Assembly (NCBI GenBank): GCA_963682055.1
Contig: OY821741.1
Coordinates: 6,889,501-6,953,500 of the forward strand
Source: Primula veris
Taxonomy: Eukaryota; Streptophyta; Magnoliopsida; Ericales; Primulaceae
Direction: 5' to 3'
DNA length: 64,000 nt
The notes under the pieces are model-generated. The model worked only from the letters and a program-made list of their open reading frames with translations, was not told the DNA's origin and searched no databases. Position numbers and translations under genes: made by a program. Shown piece by piece: positions 45,830 through 59,241 of this stretch (position 1 is the first letter of the stretch; each line of letters starts with the position of its first letter).

Positions 45830-47030
45830 ATATTATAAATATTTAACTATTGTCCTTTTTTGTTACGCCACTTTTTGAGTATTTATAGGCACAAAATATA
45901 AATTGAACATGCTAATTACATAATTACACAAAGTTACAATTCATTGTAATTAATTGATTATAGCTATCATATATTCATATTCGTACTTTAATGTTGTCTA
46001 AATGGTTTAATGTTATCTTTTACCCCCTCTTGAGCATGATTTTGTTCATAATACACGACTTAAATTGAAGTACAAAACTGATCAATCCTGTTTTTCGGTG
46101 ACGGAACTAGAATATTTGATGAGAGAACGTGATCAATCAAATTGGACAATTATTTTTTGGTATATAAAATGAAAATTAATTCTCGTTTGGTGTTAGTTCA
46201 AAAAAATTAATTTTCATGTGGTGCTTTGTCTCGTTCATTTCGCTACGTTCTTATTCACTTCGATAAAAATTTAAAAAAATATAGAAAATTCTAAAATAAA
46301 ATATAGAAAAATCCAAAACAAAATAAAGAAAAATACAAAAAATAAAATATAGAACAAAATTAAAAATATATTTTAATAACATAAAAAATTAAATAAAAAA
46401 AAAATCCATTAACTTCAAGATTTTGAAGTGCAAAATCTCATTCACTTCAAAAAACAAAACCAAAACATCAATAGACCAATTAAAAACTCATTCACTTTAA
46501 AATACCAAAAAGAAAAATAAACCGTAAGATTTTAAAGTGAATGTTCCGACGGGAGGCGAAGGTTCATGGTGGTGGGGGAGGTTTGGTGGTGGACATATTT
46601 TGTGGATGGGAGAATGGATCATGGGAGTGTGAGAGAGATGCCTTTGGGAGAGATAAGATGCACCAAAAGTGAATTAATATTTGATACTGTGACTTTTTAG
46701 TAATTAGTTTTGAAAATTTATACTAAAAGGTAATTAACCCTAAAAATAAATAAGTGATGAATCATGAATAAGGAGATACTTTTTGACAGAAAATCTTGCA
46801 GATATCATTAATTTACCATCATATACATGATGTGATGATCCACATTGAGTCTCTGCGAACTCTCTCCTTATATCACCAATCGTCATGAATCTTGAAGAAA
46901 AAAGTACGTATTTTCTTGTTATGCAACGTGACCAAAAGACGCCATACATATTAAGAAAGTACTTAATCACCAACTTTGAACTGGAAAACTATGTTCTTTA
47001 CATACAGGTTTGTCTCTAGCTCATATGAAG
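45830..47030. other. Intergenic, no gene supported
   Basis: AT-rich. A short GGTGG-rich stretch is at 46545-46600. The 77-codon frame at 46740-46973 on the minus strand has no recognisable domain. Confidence 0.5.
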
Positions 47031-48220
47031 CTGAAATCATCATAACTATAACAAGGAGCAAATAATTTTTTGTAATTATAACCAAAATCGTAGTCACGAA
47101 TCGTCCCTTAATGATAAAGAACTTGAACCTCCATATGGATTAATTTCTTTTATGTTTCCCCAGATATTTACACATCGTTATTCTTTTTTCATAGTTCAAG
47201 GAATCGATGCGTGCTTGGGTACTGGGTCTAATTAATGCTCTCTACCAAATTTAGTTGTTATGTCGCTAATATATTGTCGTGTAGATTGGCGTAAGACATG
47301 TGGAGGAGTCCCCTTAGAAACTGATCACCTTAATCGTGTTGTTAGAGGTTTGCCACAATTCTCTCATATGCACGATATCAACTTGAACCCCAACCTGGAT
47401 ACGAGTTTCGTATCTGATTCCCTAACCGTACTTGATGTGTCTCTTCCCACTATTTCTGTAATTCTTGTTGTTTAATTATTTCACTTCTTTACTATTGTAT
47501 CGTTTTTTCTTTCTGCTAGAGTTAGTAAGAGATATTGACGAGTAATTTATAAAGTAGATAATTAGATCAGGAAAAAAATAAAACATACTTTTTATTCCAG
47601 AGCACAACTGAATCACATAATTTACGATAATTAGATCAGGAAATTAAGCATGTTTCTGGTCTCCGACAACCTACTTAGCTGAAACTGATCGACTAGAGTA
47701 TGATTCTTTACATACAGGCTTGTTTCATGGACTCATATACGAACTAAAATCATCATAACTATATAACATGAGCAAATGATACTCTATATCTAAAATTAAA
47801 ATCGTAGTCACAGATACATCCCTTAATGATGCCGAATTTGAACCTCCTTTAGGTTTCTTGAAATTTTTTCAATGTTCTCCAAGATAATATGGAGTACTAT
47901 TTTTGCATAGTTTAAGAAATCGATGCATCTCTTCCGCTTTGGTCCTGTATTTAAAGCTCTCTACCAAAGTTAACGGCTTTGTGGCTTATATGTTGTCGTG
48001 TAGATTGGTGTAAGACCTGAAAAATCCCATTAGAAACTGATCACCTCAATCTTATTGTTACAAGTTTATTGACAGGGTTATAACGCAATTCTCTCATACT
48101 CACAGTATCAACTTCAACATCAACCTGGACACGAGTTTCACATCTGATCCCCTAAAGTACCACGCTCTTTTCACAACTTTTTAAGGAACTGATGTGTCTC
48201 TCTGATTGTTTCTATAATTC
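47030..48220 (-). pseudogene. Two decayed copies of an unidentified coding sequence
   Basis: Copies at about 47030-47490 and 47740-48220 align with the better preserved copy at 48433-48932. Shared landmarks on the + strand include AGAAACTGATCACCT, TCGTGTAGATTGG and GGTAAGACATG-like stretches, in the same order and orientation. Both have several stops and small indels in the frame used by the third copy. Confidence 0.5.
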
Positions 48221-48432
48221 ATGTTGTTTAATTAGTATTAATTGGACGGGTAATATATATAATAGAAAAGTAGATGAAGAAAAACATAAAGTACGTGATC
48301 AACTAAAAGATCGGAGCAGAAGTTATAAACTATGTTCACTTTACTCGGCGTTTTATAAAACTCGTAATACTAGAACAATTCATGAGATAAGCAACAATAA
48401 ATATATCGAATTTCACCATAGAAACATGTTAT

Positions 48433-48932
48433 TTACATAATCAATTTATAAGCAATCCTATTATACAAGGGTAAATCCAGTTGAACCATAAACAGGAGCA
48501 AATAATCCTCTTTATCTAAAACTAAAGTCGAAGTCACGGAAACTGTCCCTTGATGATAAAAATCCAAAATCTGCATACGGATTTCTTCTACGATCCCCCA
48601 AATATTCTGCAGCATTTTTTTTGCATAACTCTACGAACTTGGATGTTTCCTGTACTTCGATCATGGAAAAAACGCTCTATATCGAAGATAACGGCTCCAT
48701 GCATGGCTGTCATTATGTCGCGTACATTGGAGTAAGATTTGCGGATTCCCATCAGAAACTGATTAACACGCTCATTCTTTTCTATATCTGAAACGTTAAG
48801 GGCATATAAATCACTCCGTATCTTTTTTAGGGCATCGTAAAAGACATGAACTTTCAATTTACCTTGGCGTAGCTTTGCTATCTTGCACTTCCCCTTGCTG
48901 ATTGAGGCAGAATTGATTTGATGTGTAGACAT
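48433..48932 (-). pseudogene. Third copy of the unidentified sequence, one frameshift
   Basis: From Met at 48932 the minus strand reads 114 codons (MSTHQINSASISKGK, FYDALKKIRSDLYALNV, NQFLMGIRKSYSNVRD, ERFFHDRSTGNIQVRR). It then shifts at a run of A residues near 48,620 into a second frame (IWGIVEEIRMQILDFYHQ, LVLDKEDYLLLFMVQLD) ending near 48433. Joined, it would be about 170 residues. The stretch RVNQFLMGIRKSYSNVRD resembles the gag of Copia elements (QFLMGLNxSYSNVRxQIL), but the surroundings do not. It may be a gag relic or a small plant gene family; I cannot decide. Confidence 0.35.
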
Positions 48933-50997
48933 ATTTGGAATGCACTATAAATCAACACCGAATGGAAATTATAGAGAGAAATTTGTGATTTTTGATTAAT
49001 AAATTGCATAGATTGTATACGTATAATTTATAGGGCAATAAGTATTGCAAGTCCTCCTAGGACTAGGAAATACGTATGAAACAAACTCTAGTTCTAATAT
49101 AACTAGGAAAACAAATTTATTTTCTTAAACCTGAATTTAATCTCTTTATTTATTGACCAAGTCAAATTATTACCCCTTATTTTCTAATAGTTGTGATATT
49201 CACTTGTTCGCACAAAAATTAAGTTTGTGAACATTTAATAGGTTGTCATCTCCATCTTTGAAGGTTTGAAATAGGACTTAATTAATCGATAATTAAATCG
49301 AAAACTATATTTTTATCACTTTTAGAGATAACACTTTAAAAAAGAGTTTCGAGTCCACAATTTAAGAATTCAAATATTTTAGACGCAGTTAAAAAATAAT
49401 TTGACCCTTTCATTATTATGTTAATTCTTAGTAGAATGTCAACATCCCTTTACCCAAGAAAACACATCCATGATCTATTTCATAAAAAAAAGAAAAACTT
49501 GAAATAAAAATAAATAAAACGAATGTGGTTGCACTACACAAATTCTAAAAGGAGTAAATTGCAATTTTTTAAATGAGAGGGAAAAAGGCGGGAACTTTAA
49601 TGGACAGGTATATAAAATTATAAATACAAGTTAATTACATAAATAGTTTCCATATCTATATTAAATGCCTTTTATTTCCTCCCATACTTTCAACCCTACA
49701 AATAATAGTCCCAAATGTTTAAAGTACTATCTAATTGCTACTGAATAAAAGTAATCATAGCATTAAGAATGATATGACAACAATGAATTAACGGGACGAA
49801 GTCCAGTCCAACAAAGTGACTTGGACAAAACGGGGACTCGTCCGTTTATATGTTTGTAGTTTTCTAACATAGCTTATTACCAACTAAGTGACTGGACAAA
49901 ATGGGGATCCGTCTGTTTATGTGTGTGCAGTTTTCTAACGTAGCTTATTAGCTTTTTTGCTTGCAAAATGTCGATAATTTGGTTAGCGTGTTTGCAAATT
50001 GAATTTTTGGATTTTCTGACCTGAAAAACCGAAAGCTTAGCCGAATGAACCTTTTTGAGTTTTTTCGCTAGCAAACAAGCCTCATGTGTGAGTTTCAACA
50101 ACCAAGCTCAATCAATCTCCTTAGAATAATCTACTTGGTGCAAGAATTCTTTGCAAGAAAAATATGACAGAAAAACATATCTTTGCAAAACTACAAATCC
50201 ACGAGTTTCTTTTCCGCTGTACTTTCTCACATGGATTTTTTAAACTAAACAATTTTTTTCGGTCATCAACTTAGTGTTTCAGAAGCTCTCCCAATGATGT
50301 CGGTAGATCTTTGAGTTATTGTGCAAAGGCCTTAATTTTCAGTTAGATTAATTTCCGATAGTAGGAAATGGACTACAGCAAAAATCGTCAGATGAATAAA
50401 ATTGAGTAACAAGCTACAAAAAAGATCCGTAATGAGTATGCAAACAAGAAACCTTATAGGAAAGTCTCAAAGTTCATTATGCAAATCACTTCCGCTTATC
50501 CACTGAAAACCATAATTTACAACATTGTATCTACCTATACAAAGAGGATCAGTCCCTCGTTCTTACCTTCAAAAAGTGTAATATAAGCCAATAAGGAAGA
50601 AATAAAACACCATTTCGCCTCAAATAAGAGATTTCCAGGCATCTACGGCTTTCAAAAGAAAAATGGGGCAAAAAGACTTTGCTCGTTCTTCACTTGGTTA
50701 CATGAACTATGGATATTAAATTTTATCCCCATAAACTTCAATATACTGTGTTGCATCTTACAACGGTTTAATTTATTGAAGGACAATCATCAAAAGCGCA
50801 CATATAAGTACACAAAAAGCTGGTCATCCCCAAATTCTGTTCTTTCCTCGAAAAGTTTGTACCATATAGTGAAAACTATTGAGGGATAAAGTTCAATATC
50901 TTTAGTTCGTGATGTAAGAAAAAATTGTCTCAAAAGGTTTAGGGGACGAACTGCTGATCATCCCTTATAAACAAAAATGTACAAACTCGGATTTTTA
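48933..50997. other. Intergenic, with one short tandem duplication
   Basis: No gene seen. Part of it is likely the 3' UTR and flank of the GATA gene, whose stop is at 50998. Confidence 0.5.
49811..49950. repeat. Tandem duplication of about 70 bp
   Basis: 49811-49879 and 49880-49950 both contain AAGTGACT(T)GGACAAAA, CGTC(C/T)GTTTAT and TTTTCTAAC(A/G)TAGCTTATTA. Confidence 0.75.
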
Positions 50998-53900
50998 TTA
51001 TCTAGGCCGAAAAAAGCTATTACTAGTGCTTGTATCAGACCCAAGATTCGATTTTGGGAGAAGAAGTTCGGCCTGTGGGAAAAAACCATTTGGAGGAACT
51101 TCGAGCAATAGATCTTGATCTGAGCTCTCATCCATATATATAGAAGAATTTGATATAAGGAAGTTATTAGCTGCTGGAGATAGACAGAGACTTTCCGGAC
51201 TAAAGCTAGGGCCATCATTTTCGACAAATTCGTTGCGTTCGTGAGTTTCCTTCATCGCCCTTTTTGGGATCTTCATGGCTGGCTTTGCACCTAAAAGACC
51301 AAAAGCACCTTTCAATGAGTGATCATAGATAGTCCAATGTTGTACACAACTTTCAAACAAACTAAGGCTAATGATGAATATAGTGTTTGATAAGCATTGT
51401 GGGTCTGTCAAGCGATAAAGTATCATTACAATCCTTAATTGAGATAAAATTGCAGGAGTTGTAATAAAAAAGCGGAAAATGATCATTTAGTACATAATTT
51501 TATACTTAATTATCAAAAACCCATGGTTAAAATCTCTTTTAAACTTGGTTACATATGCTCACTGATGCTACTTCATTTTACTCTTTGTTTTCAACTTTGA
51601 TGCCTACTGATGCTATGTTGATATGTACCAAATCTTAAATAAGAATTAAGAATGTGGATTTTTGGATATTAAGTGTGCTTTTATGTACTAATTTTTCTAT
51701 AGAGCTAGAAAAGATGGGTGCATGAAATTGATGGCAGCAGACACAATGATATATTCACCATAATGGAATTTCAATTTCAAAAAGTTTCTGCACAATAGTT
51801 TTATAACTAAACAAAATTAATATTCCTTTGCTAATTTAGACACATCAATAAAGCAATATCTAATGCAAATGTAATATCATATACTAAATATGTTCTTAGG
51901 ATTTAGTTTTAACAAACAATATGTACTACGAACCTGGGAGCTTTTGAAACTGACTATCACGAGGTCTCTTCGAATTTGTCGAATAACAAGAAGCAGCCGA
52001 CTTGGGTCTTCCCTGAAGGACTGACCCTTCCTTGTCGCTCTTACTGTTTATCTCCTATAGAAAGGATAAAGTGTTCATTTATGTTAAAGCAAGTTGTACT
52101 TGAACAAGAAATTTTGTATAGAAAACTACCATTAGGTGAAATAATTTAGACTCAGTTCCCATTTATTCACAAGGGCATATCCTTCAATTAGTTGCCTTAC
52201 CAAGATATGGGAATGAAAAGGTTCCCACTAGAACTCTAACGGGATACAAGTCGAAAACATACACTTAATTATTATTGCCTCAATATAATATTTAACAGTA
52301 TTCATTAATTTCATACCTTGAGTATATTATATTGTTCGATCCATCTCGACTTTGTCGTATTTTCCAAAGCGAGCTTTCTCACCATCTTACAATATTCAAC
52401 ATTCACCCCAGAAAAAGAAAAGTCGAAAAAGCCTTCTTCAAGCAGCTTTTGGAAAGATGATATGTTCTCCTTGAATTGTGGACTACCAAACATGTCCTTA
52501 AGGCTGTAAATATGATTAAAAACTTGAGTTCATTGGTATAAATCATAAAAGAAAGTCTGCAGTGTATAGTATACACAAGTATGATAGATGGGGCCAAGAA
52601 AGAAACCTATCAGGTTGTTTGGCAATATCCGTAAAAGGGAGATACTGTAGTAATTGTTGTTGTTCTTCTACTGCGAGGTGCCGCTCAAACTCGTCAAAAT
52701 TGAGAACCTCCTGAACATTATATGGTGATTACGAAAATGTACCAACTCAAGGGGAAAGCCATAAATTAGCGGGACAAACTAATTTACGGAATTACGCTAG
52801 TTAGTTTTTATTGCTTGTGCACAAAGAATTTACGGGAGAGACAATTAAAAACATGGTTTCTTCTTTATAGTTGATGAGAAAAGAATAACCAGGATGCTAA
52901 GAAGGCGCCTAAGAAAATTTCTAATCCCCAAACAGTTCTCTACATATCTCACACACAAAAAAGGAGTTCTCATTGCTTAATTGATAGTCTTGCTCTTTGA
53001 TCTAATTCTAAATATTCATGTTCTTGGAGTGTTACTATTGTTAGCAGATTATTAGTTGTATTAACTATTAACACAGATTTGAAAAAGGCAAATTTACGCC
53101 ATACTTTTCAAAATTTCTTCATTTCTTTTATCCATTTGTAGGTGTCAAAATTCTAAGGCAATTTCATGAAGCGGTAGCACGTGCTTCAATACAGAACCAC
53201 ATATCTCTTCCTTCCTATTGACTTTTCCCCCCTCAAGTAACTGATTTGATATTGTGGACTACTGGTCTAGGTATATGATATTAATCTGACAAGAACAAAC
53301 GTTGAGCTAAGTGTCCAAAGAACAAGAATAAAAATTTGGTTTAGTAAAGAACTGAATATTGATAAAGAAGTAAAGAACCCACATGAAGTACTATAACCTA
53401 ACATGGCAACATTACATATGTGAAATTTGGTTTAGTTTTCTGCTTAACGTAATTTCAAAGATGGCTAAGCAAGAATACTTACTTTTAGATCAACACAACA
53501 AAGTGACGAATACGTATTTCCAAAAAGCTGTAGTATTTCACAATGAGTCTTCTCCCTACAATATCAAAAACACCACATAAATAGGAGAGAAGTACGCTCT
53601 CTTTCTCCAAATTCTGTCGTTATTTCTATGCAGAATGATGTGATTTTTACAATTTATTTGCACTATTATACAAATTTGGTTTCACATCCAGATAAAACTT
53701 TAAGATTACTTCAAACAAATTTCGTTCATCACCAAAATGGAAGAGAAAGATAGATTATGATAACAAATCAGAATAGGCATTATGTCCTTGCACATCTAAC
53801 TGCTATCATCTAATGAGCAAATTGTTCTTCCACTTAAACAGATATTATAAACAAGTACCATTCCCTACAGGAGATAATCAATCTTTTGCACACTGAACTA

Positions 53901-56900
53901 GTGAACTATGATACAATTTTCAATTAGTATAGTCGACTATTGATTTTTTAACGTATTGAAGTAACTAAACTACGTTTTTGGTTGATACCGTGTACAATCG
54001 TCAATTTTCTATCCTCAACTTACACAAACTTTCAGTTGACAGTTTTTCAGTTCCTAGGGCCTAGGGATGCTTATATCTTGTTGTAAAAGAAACGGCAGTA
54101 CTTTAGTGATAAATACAAAAAACACGTATAAATTAAGAATACAATAATGATGGTGGTGTACTAAATTGGTGGAATATAGTGGTTCCTTACACAAAATCGA
54201 ACTTCTCGCCCTCTTAGTCTACAGATTTGAAATTTCTTAAAAAGTGTTCTAAACCTTAATCCTTATTAAACCCTTCCAAGCAGCAGTCTAAAGTTCAAAA
54301 TTAGAATTTCTTCATGATTTTTTTTTTTTACCAATGACCAGTCACCAGTGTGCTCACAGTTTTGATATTTAAAAATGTGGCAGTGTCAGATTCATTGAGG
54401 AAAAGGCAGGTGTACCACCAAAACAGATAACAATCCTGGTACATAGTTATCATATTCTCTTATTTTGATGAAAAGGTACCTTTTCAATTGCTCGTGTTGC
54501 ATCCCTTCATTAACTTTCCTGTTTTTCGCAATCCCCGGACCTAAACCGTTGGCTTCTTCATCATTATTCACAGAGAATGCAGTCAAATGCGAATAAGCCT
54601 CATTTTCTTTATGGGATTTCTTAACAACTGGAAAAAATGAGCTGGCTACAGACTCTTCTTCTTTCACAATATCGCTCGGGTGTTGAATAAGTACACTCCC
54701 ATGTCCTATCTCTACAGAGACCATAGGCGTATCACTCTCAAAGAGTAAATCACTTTCACAAGAGAAAGCGTAATTAGATGATTGTTGTTCTTGTAATATT
54801 GTATATAAATCTCTTGTAAGCTCTTCAAAAGGAGATGGAGTTGGTTTTGGACGATTTATACAGGTCCTCTTTTTCGAAGGTACCGTTGAGTTCAAGACAA
54901 AGGATTGTGAAGGACCTAAAAATAAATAAAGTGAATTAATTACCTTTAATGAGATTTTAGTACGAAAAGCAAGATAAGATACACAAAAAATGATAACCCG
55001 ACACATTGGGTAGAAATGGCATAGAGAAACAGCGGTTTTAGGAACTTTTAAGAAAGTACTCAAGTTTTGGGAGTTTGCGAAGACTTTCAGCTATTCCCAG
55101 ATTATTTTTGCAGCAATAATGTTATGAAAACAAATTCAGACATGGCGTTGGTCTATGACATTCGATTATCCATCCAAAAATAAAGAAAAAGTATTGGTTT
55201 CATGAAAAGCATCCAATATTCCAGTGCAGCAACTATTGTGCAGACACTGAGAAATTTGAAACAATGAATTAAAGCATAGCTATTCAAATTACCAACATGA
55301 CAACTAGTAGCGCAAATACTGGACAATACCATCGGCCTTGAAAAACAAACTACCCATTTCCTTGATTTAATAGGCCCAACTAAGATTCGCATAACTTAAA
55401 AACTAAGCGCAATGCATAGAATTAGCTAAGGGGAACATGCATTGAGAATCCTTTACCAGGTTCCACTGAATATAGGAAGCTGTTTGTCTTCAAAAGATTT
55501 TTGTGGCAAATATCCTAAGAGATTAAATTAAGAAATCGCATTGGTCTGTGTCATAACTATAGCATTCGACTGTCCACCCACTATTAAGGAAAACCTTTTT
55601 GGCTCGATAGCAAAAATATCTAATGCAGTAGTTATATTGTAGACTCCTATGCATTCTGAAGATATGTTTATCCATGTAAGTTCTAATTTACAAATGTTTG
55701 TTTAACAACACCAAAAATGTGTACTTTTGTTTATTACCAAACACACTTATAGATAACATTAAGCATAACTATTCGAATCTCCCATTTTACAGCCAGCAGC
55801 AAGACAGTTGGACAATATTATTGACCTCGAAGAAGAAACAAGCAATGCAATACACATTACTCACCCATTTCCTTGATCTAAAATACATTTGCTACATAAA
55901 TAGAGACATAAATTTTGATGGGAAGAAATTTATCAGCATAAAAGAGAATGGAAATTAATGATACGCAGAATGTAGAAATCTACACAGCTAACCTGTTAAA
56001 TCACTTGTATCTGTGCTACCAAACCGAACGCAACTATCATTAGACATAGCCGACCCAGAACTTGAATGGTTACTAATATCTTTATCTATGACTTTTTTCA
56101 AACCAATATTGAAGTCTGATTCAACCCCCTTAACCAATCTAATCCCAGGGTCTAGCTTTCTCTTTATCGCCTTTGGTTCATTTTTCTTAATAGGTAAATT
56201 CTTCACCTTTGATACCCTATAATCTACGAGTTCACCAGGGCCTGTTCTAGAGTGTAGAGGGGTGTAGTTAGCGAGAGATCCTTTTGTTCTCCACCGAGAG
56301 CCACACGCATTGCACAATATAGGCTTATCAGGTGGCCCATTACGCCAAAGAGGGGTGCCTGTTTATATAAATACACAACTGTCAAAACATGGAGATAATA
56401 TAAAAGGAAGAGTAACAGCATGAAAACTTTGACAAAAAGAAACAAACATAGATATAAATCATGGGGAGAAATATCAAAAGATAAAATTTAATATACTTAT
56501 CTAGCAGAAAGTCAAGAAGGTGGTTTTTCGTTCTCTTTGGACATAAATACTGATCCCTCTCGACCCAATTTTGCAGTACTACTAAAACCGCAGTAGATGT
56601 GACTAAAGAAAAAGAAAGATTAGCCTCTAAATTTTGTTGCTAAATAACCATGAAAATATATCAGCCATAAAGATTTAACCAAGTTCACAATTGAACTCAT
56701 AAACCTAGAGAGCGTGACAGAATATAATGCTCTTGTTCCAAAAAAGCTACAAACTGAAAAGAACGGTACTAAGGTTTATCTTGTCAAAAGAACGTTGAAC
56801 ATATGGTTTTGCGTTTCAAAACTCTTAGTACCTGATAAACAATATCTGGACACTCTTACTTCATAAGAACATATCACAACAAGGTAGATATACAATACAA

Positions 56901-57826
56901 TAAATAACATGTAACAAAGCCCAATAGAGTAATTAACACAAATAATGACTTAAAAAATCGAATACCAAACAGATACCCCAACAGCTTACAAGATAGTTAT
57001 ATCAAGAATTTAATCAAACCGGTTTAAGAATTATGCTGTGAATCATTTTGATTACCAGATTTCAAAAAATGCACTTGACACTAGACAAACAGAGGGAAAG
57101 AAATCAAGAACGTAACGGTTTAAACAATGTTTTCGTAGATGAAAAAGGAACCAAATCTTAAAGGACTGATGACAGAATTGGGTTAAACACAGAAGCAAAA
57201 AGAAGTCCAAATGCCGAGAGCCATCGGCTTATTTTAGTTTTCAGTTTCTTGTGCTCAATTATTTTGCTTTAGTGCTTATAAGCTGCACTGCATTCACTCC
57301 GTTTGATTCGAAGGCTTGAAAATCATAACATTCGACTATTTGCAGGTGCAACTAATTCAGCTTATTTGCTTAAAGTCTGCAACCAAAGTAGCCCATCGGA
57401 AAAAAAAAACAACTCTATAAAAAATTTCACTTCTGTTACAGTAGTAACAATTGAAAATAGAGTCAAAGCCAATTCCACAACTCAGTCAAATAAAACTCAA
57501 TTCTGTATTATTATTTTGTTTAGTACATATTTTTCTTGGGTACATATCCTCAATTCTGTTTATAGCATACAAAAAGTTATGCTTTTTCAACTTTAAATCC
57601 CAATTGCAGCTTAATCACAAGTTATAATAAACAGAATTATAATGAACTTATTAGTAATTGCTCATTTTAGCAACAAACTTAATGTTACACCAGAAATTAA
57701 TCTAAAGCACAACATAAGGAAAATTTAGTACAATAAAGTTCACTTTTTTTTTGTCTCCAAACATTATATTGAAGAAAAAGACTCACTTGTAACACCACAG
57801 TGACAGCATGGTCCTTTCTTGCCCAT
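50998..57826 (-). CDS. GATA26/27-like zinc-finger transcription factor
   Basis: Seven exons are visible on the minus strand: 57826-57787, 56358-55993, 54915-54480, 52710-52607, 52503-52317, 52054-51934 and 51290-50998 (stop), all with GT..AG borders and matching phases except between the third and fourth. There the third ends in phase 2 and the fourth (EVLNFDEFERHL) starts in phase 0, so one short exon (length 1 mod 3) is probably missing from this model. The first two exons join to a plant-class finger C-x2-C-x18-C-x2-C (PCCHCGVTSTPLWRNGPP, LCNACGSRWRTKG), followed by LANYTPLHSR. Later conserved blocks are EELTRDLYTILQEQQSS, MVSVEIGHGSVLIQHPS, FDEFERHL...LLQYLP, FGSPQFKENISSFQKLLEEG, SKRPRDSQ and ESSDQDLLLEVPPNGFFPQA, all in the order seen in GATA26/27. 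It should bind GATA sites in the nucleus; the C-terminal half resembles the Asx-homology/DEUBAD-like region proposed for plant GATA proteins. Confidence 0.85.
54916..57786 (-). other. First two introns of the GATA gene
   Basis: Intron 1 is 56359-57786 (donor GTGAGT, acceptor TATATAAACAG) and splits the zinc finger after Thr13. Intron 2 is 54916-55992 (donor GTTAGC, acceptor TTATTTTTAG). A MITE-like stretch rich in GCTTA motifs lies at about 57200-57395. Confidence 0.75.
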
Positions 57827-58730
57827 ATCTCAAAAACTCAAATTTATGGAAAATTCAAAAAATGAATGAAAAAAAAAAAGACAGAAATTTCCCAGAAATA
57901 TTTAAATTTGACTTTAAATTCAGTAAAATTGAGGAAAATGGTAAATAAAATTAAAGCATCAACCTTTTTTCAGTTTGCAAGAAACCCATTTAAAATTGTT
58001 AAATAAATAAAAAATCAGAAAGCTAAAGATTTTTTTTAATTTTTTTTTTAAGTTCTTGGGCTTCAAAATAACAGAAAAAAATAAAAAATAAAAACCCAGA
58101 AAAAATAAAGAAGTGAGAAAGAGAGAGAAATTTAGATGGGTTTGTAAGCTCTGAATCTGTATAATTAAAATTGGGAAAAAGAAGAGACTTTTGGTAGACT
58201 TAAAAATGGTTGATAAAAGAGGAAGGTGAAAATGGAGAATAATGTGTTTTAAATATTTTATTGTTGTACTCCAAATGTATTAGTTATTTGACTCTTTCTT
58301 CTACTTCTTAAGTTTAATGTGAAATTTGGTTCATCTTTTCTAAATTTCTAATGCTTTTACTTTTTAAGCTTACATAAATACTTTATTTACAATGAGCCAA
58401 AAAGAAAGATAAGAAATTTCTTATTCCTTTTTTTTATTAGAACTTCTTATTCTCATTTATTACTAAGGACTTGTTTGGTTGAATAATTAGAAGGTCGAGA
58501 TTGGACAAGAATTCCTACCGAGCACACATACGGTGTGTTCAGTTGAGTAAAGTACAAACAGATTATTAATACGTATCGTAATACGTAATGTTATGTGGAT
58601 GTGCTAAAAGTTGTCAATATTTTAAAATTATGATGGACCATTTAGCTAATATCCTATAAAATATGATAAACCAAATAAAAAAGTACACACTCTTTAATAA
58701 ATTGCAAGAAACCCATGAACTACGAATGCT
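57827..58730. other. Upstream region of the GATA gene
   Basis: Probably the 5' UTR and promoter: GA-rich on the + strand (AGTGAGAAAGAGAGAGAAA at about 58112), thus CT-rich in the transcript direction. No certain TATA box. Confidence 0.45.
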
Positions 58731-59241
58731 AATGAACCGAGCCGTTTATAAACATGTTTGTGTTCGGCTCGTTAAAGATTCGGATCGTGTTCGTTCATTT
58801 ACTAACGAGCCGAGCCTGAATATAATAATAAGGCCTGTGAACATGTTCGGATCGTTTGAAAGCTCGTTTAATTATTTTTAATATATTCTTTTTATATATA
58901 TTCTTGCTTATATATGTAAACGTTATCTAGTATAATGTTGATGATAAATAAATAATCTTCAATTTAAGTAATAAATTTATTTTTTAAACTAAATCTGATT
59001 AAAAGTAAAATCACAATAACTAAATTTATTATTGCTTATCTTAACACTTATTTTAGCTAAGTAAAAAAGATTTTTCATGCAAAATGATATTAAATTTATC
59101 AAAAAAAACATGTTGAGAAAAGACTTATGAACATGCTCGTGAACAGCTCATTCGTAAACGAGCCGACTTTGAACAAGATTTTAGGGATCGTTTAGTAAAC
59201 GAACCGAGATTGAGCATATCAAAACTCGGCTCGGCTCATTA
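58730..59241. mobile_element. MITE-like element with GGCTCG termini
   Basis: Inverted ends TAATGAACCGAGCCG and CGGCTCGGCTCATTA with further AACGAGCCGAGCC/GTAAACGAGCC motifs inside each end and an AT-rich middle. No target duplication found. Confidence 0.5.

Noticed and set aside
55698..55958. 86-codon plus-strand frame in a GATA intron
   Set aside because: Located in intron 2 of the minus-strand GATA gene, AT-rich, with no domain or splice context.
58663..58881. 72-codon frame at 58.7 kb
   Set aside because: Runs across the terminal inverted repeat of a MITE-like element and has no homology.
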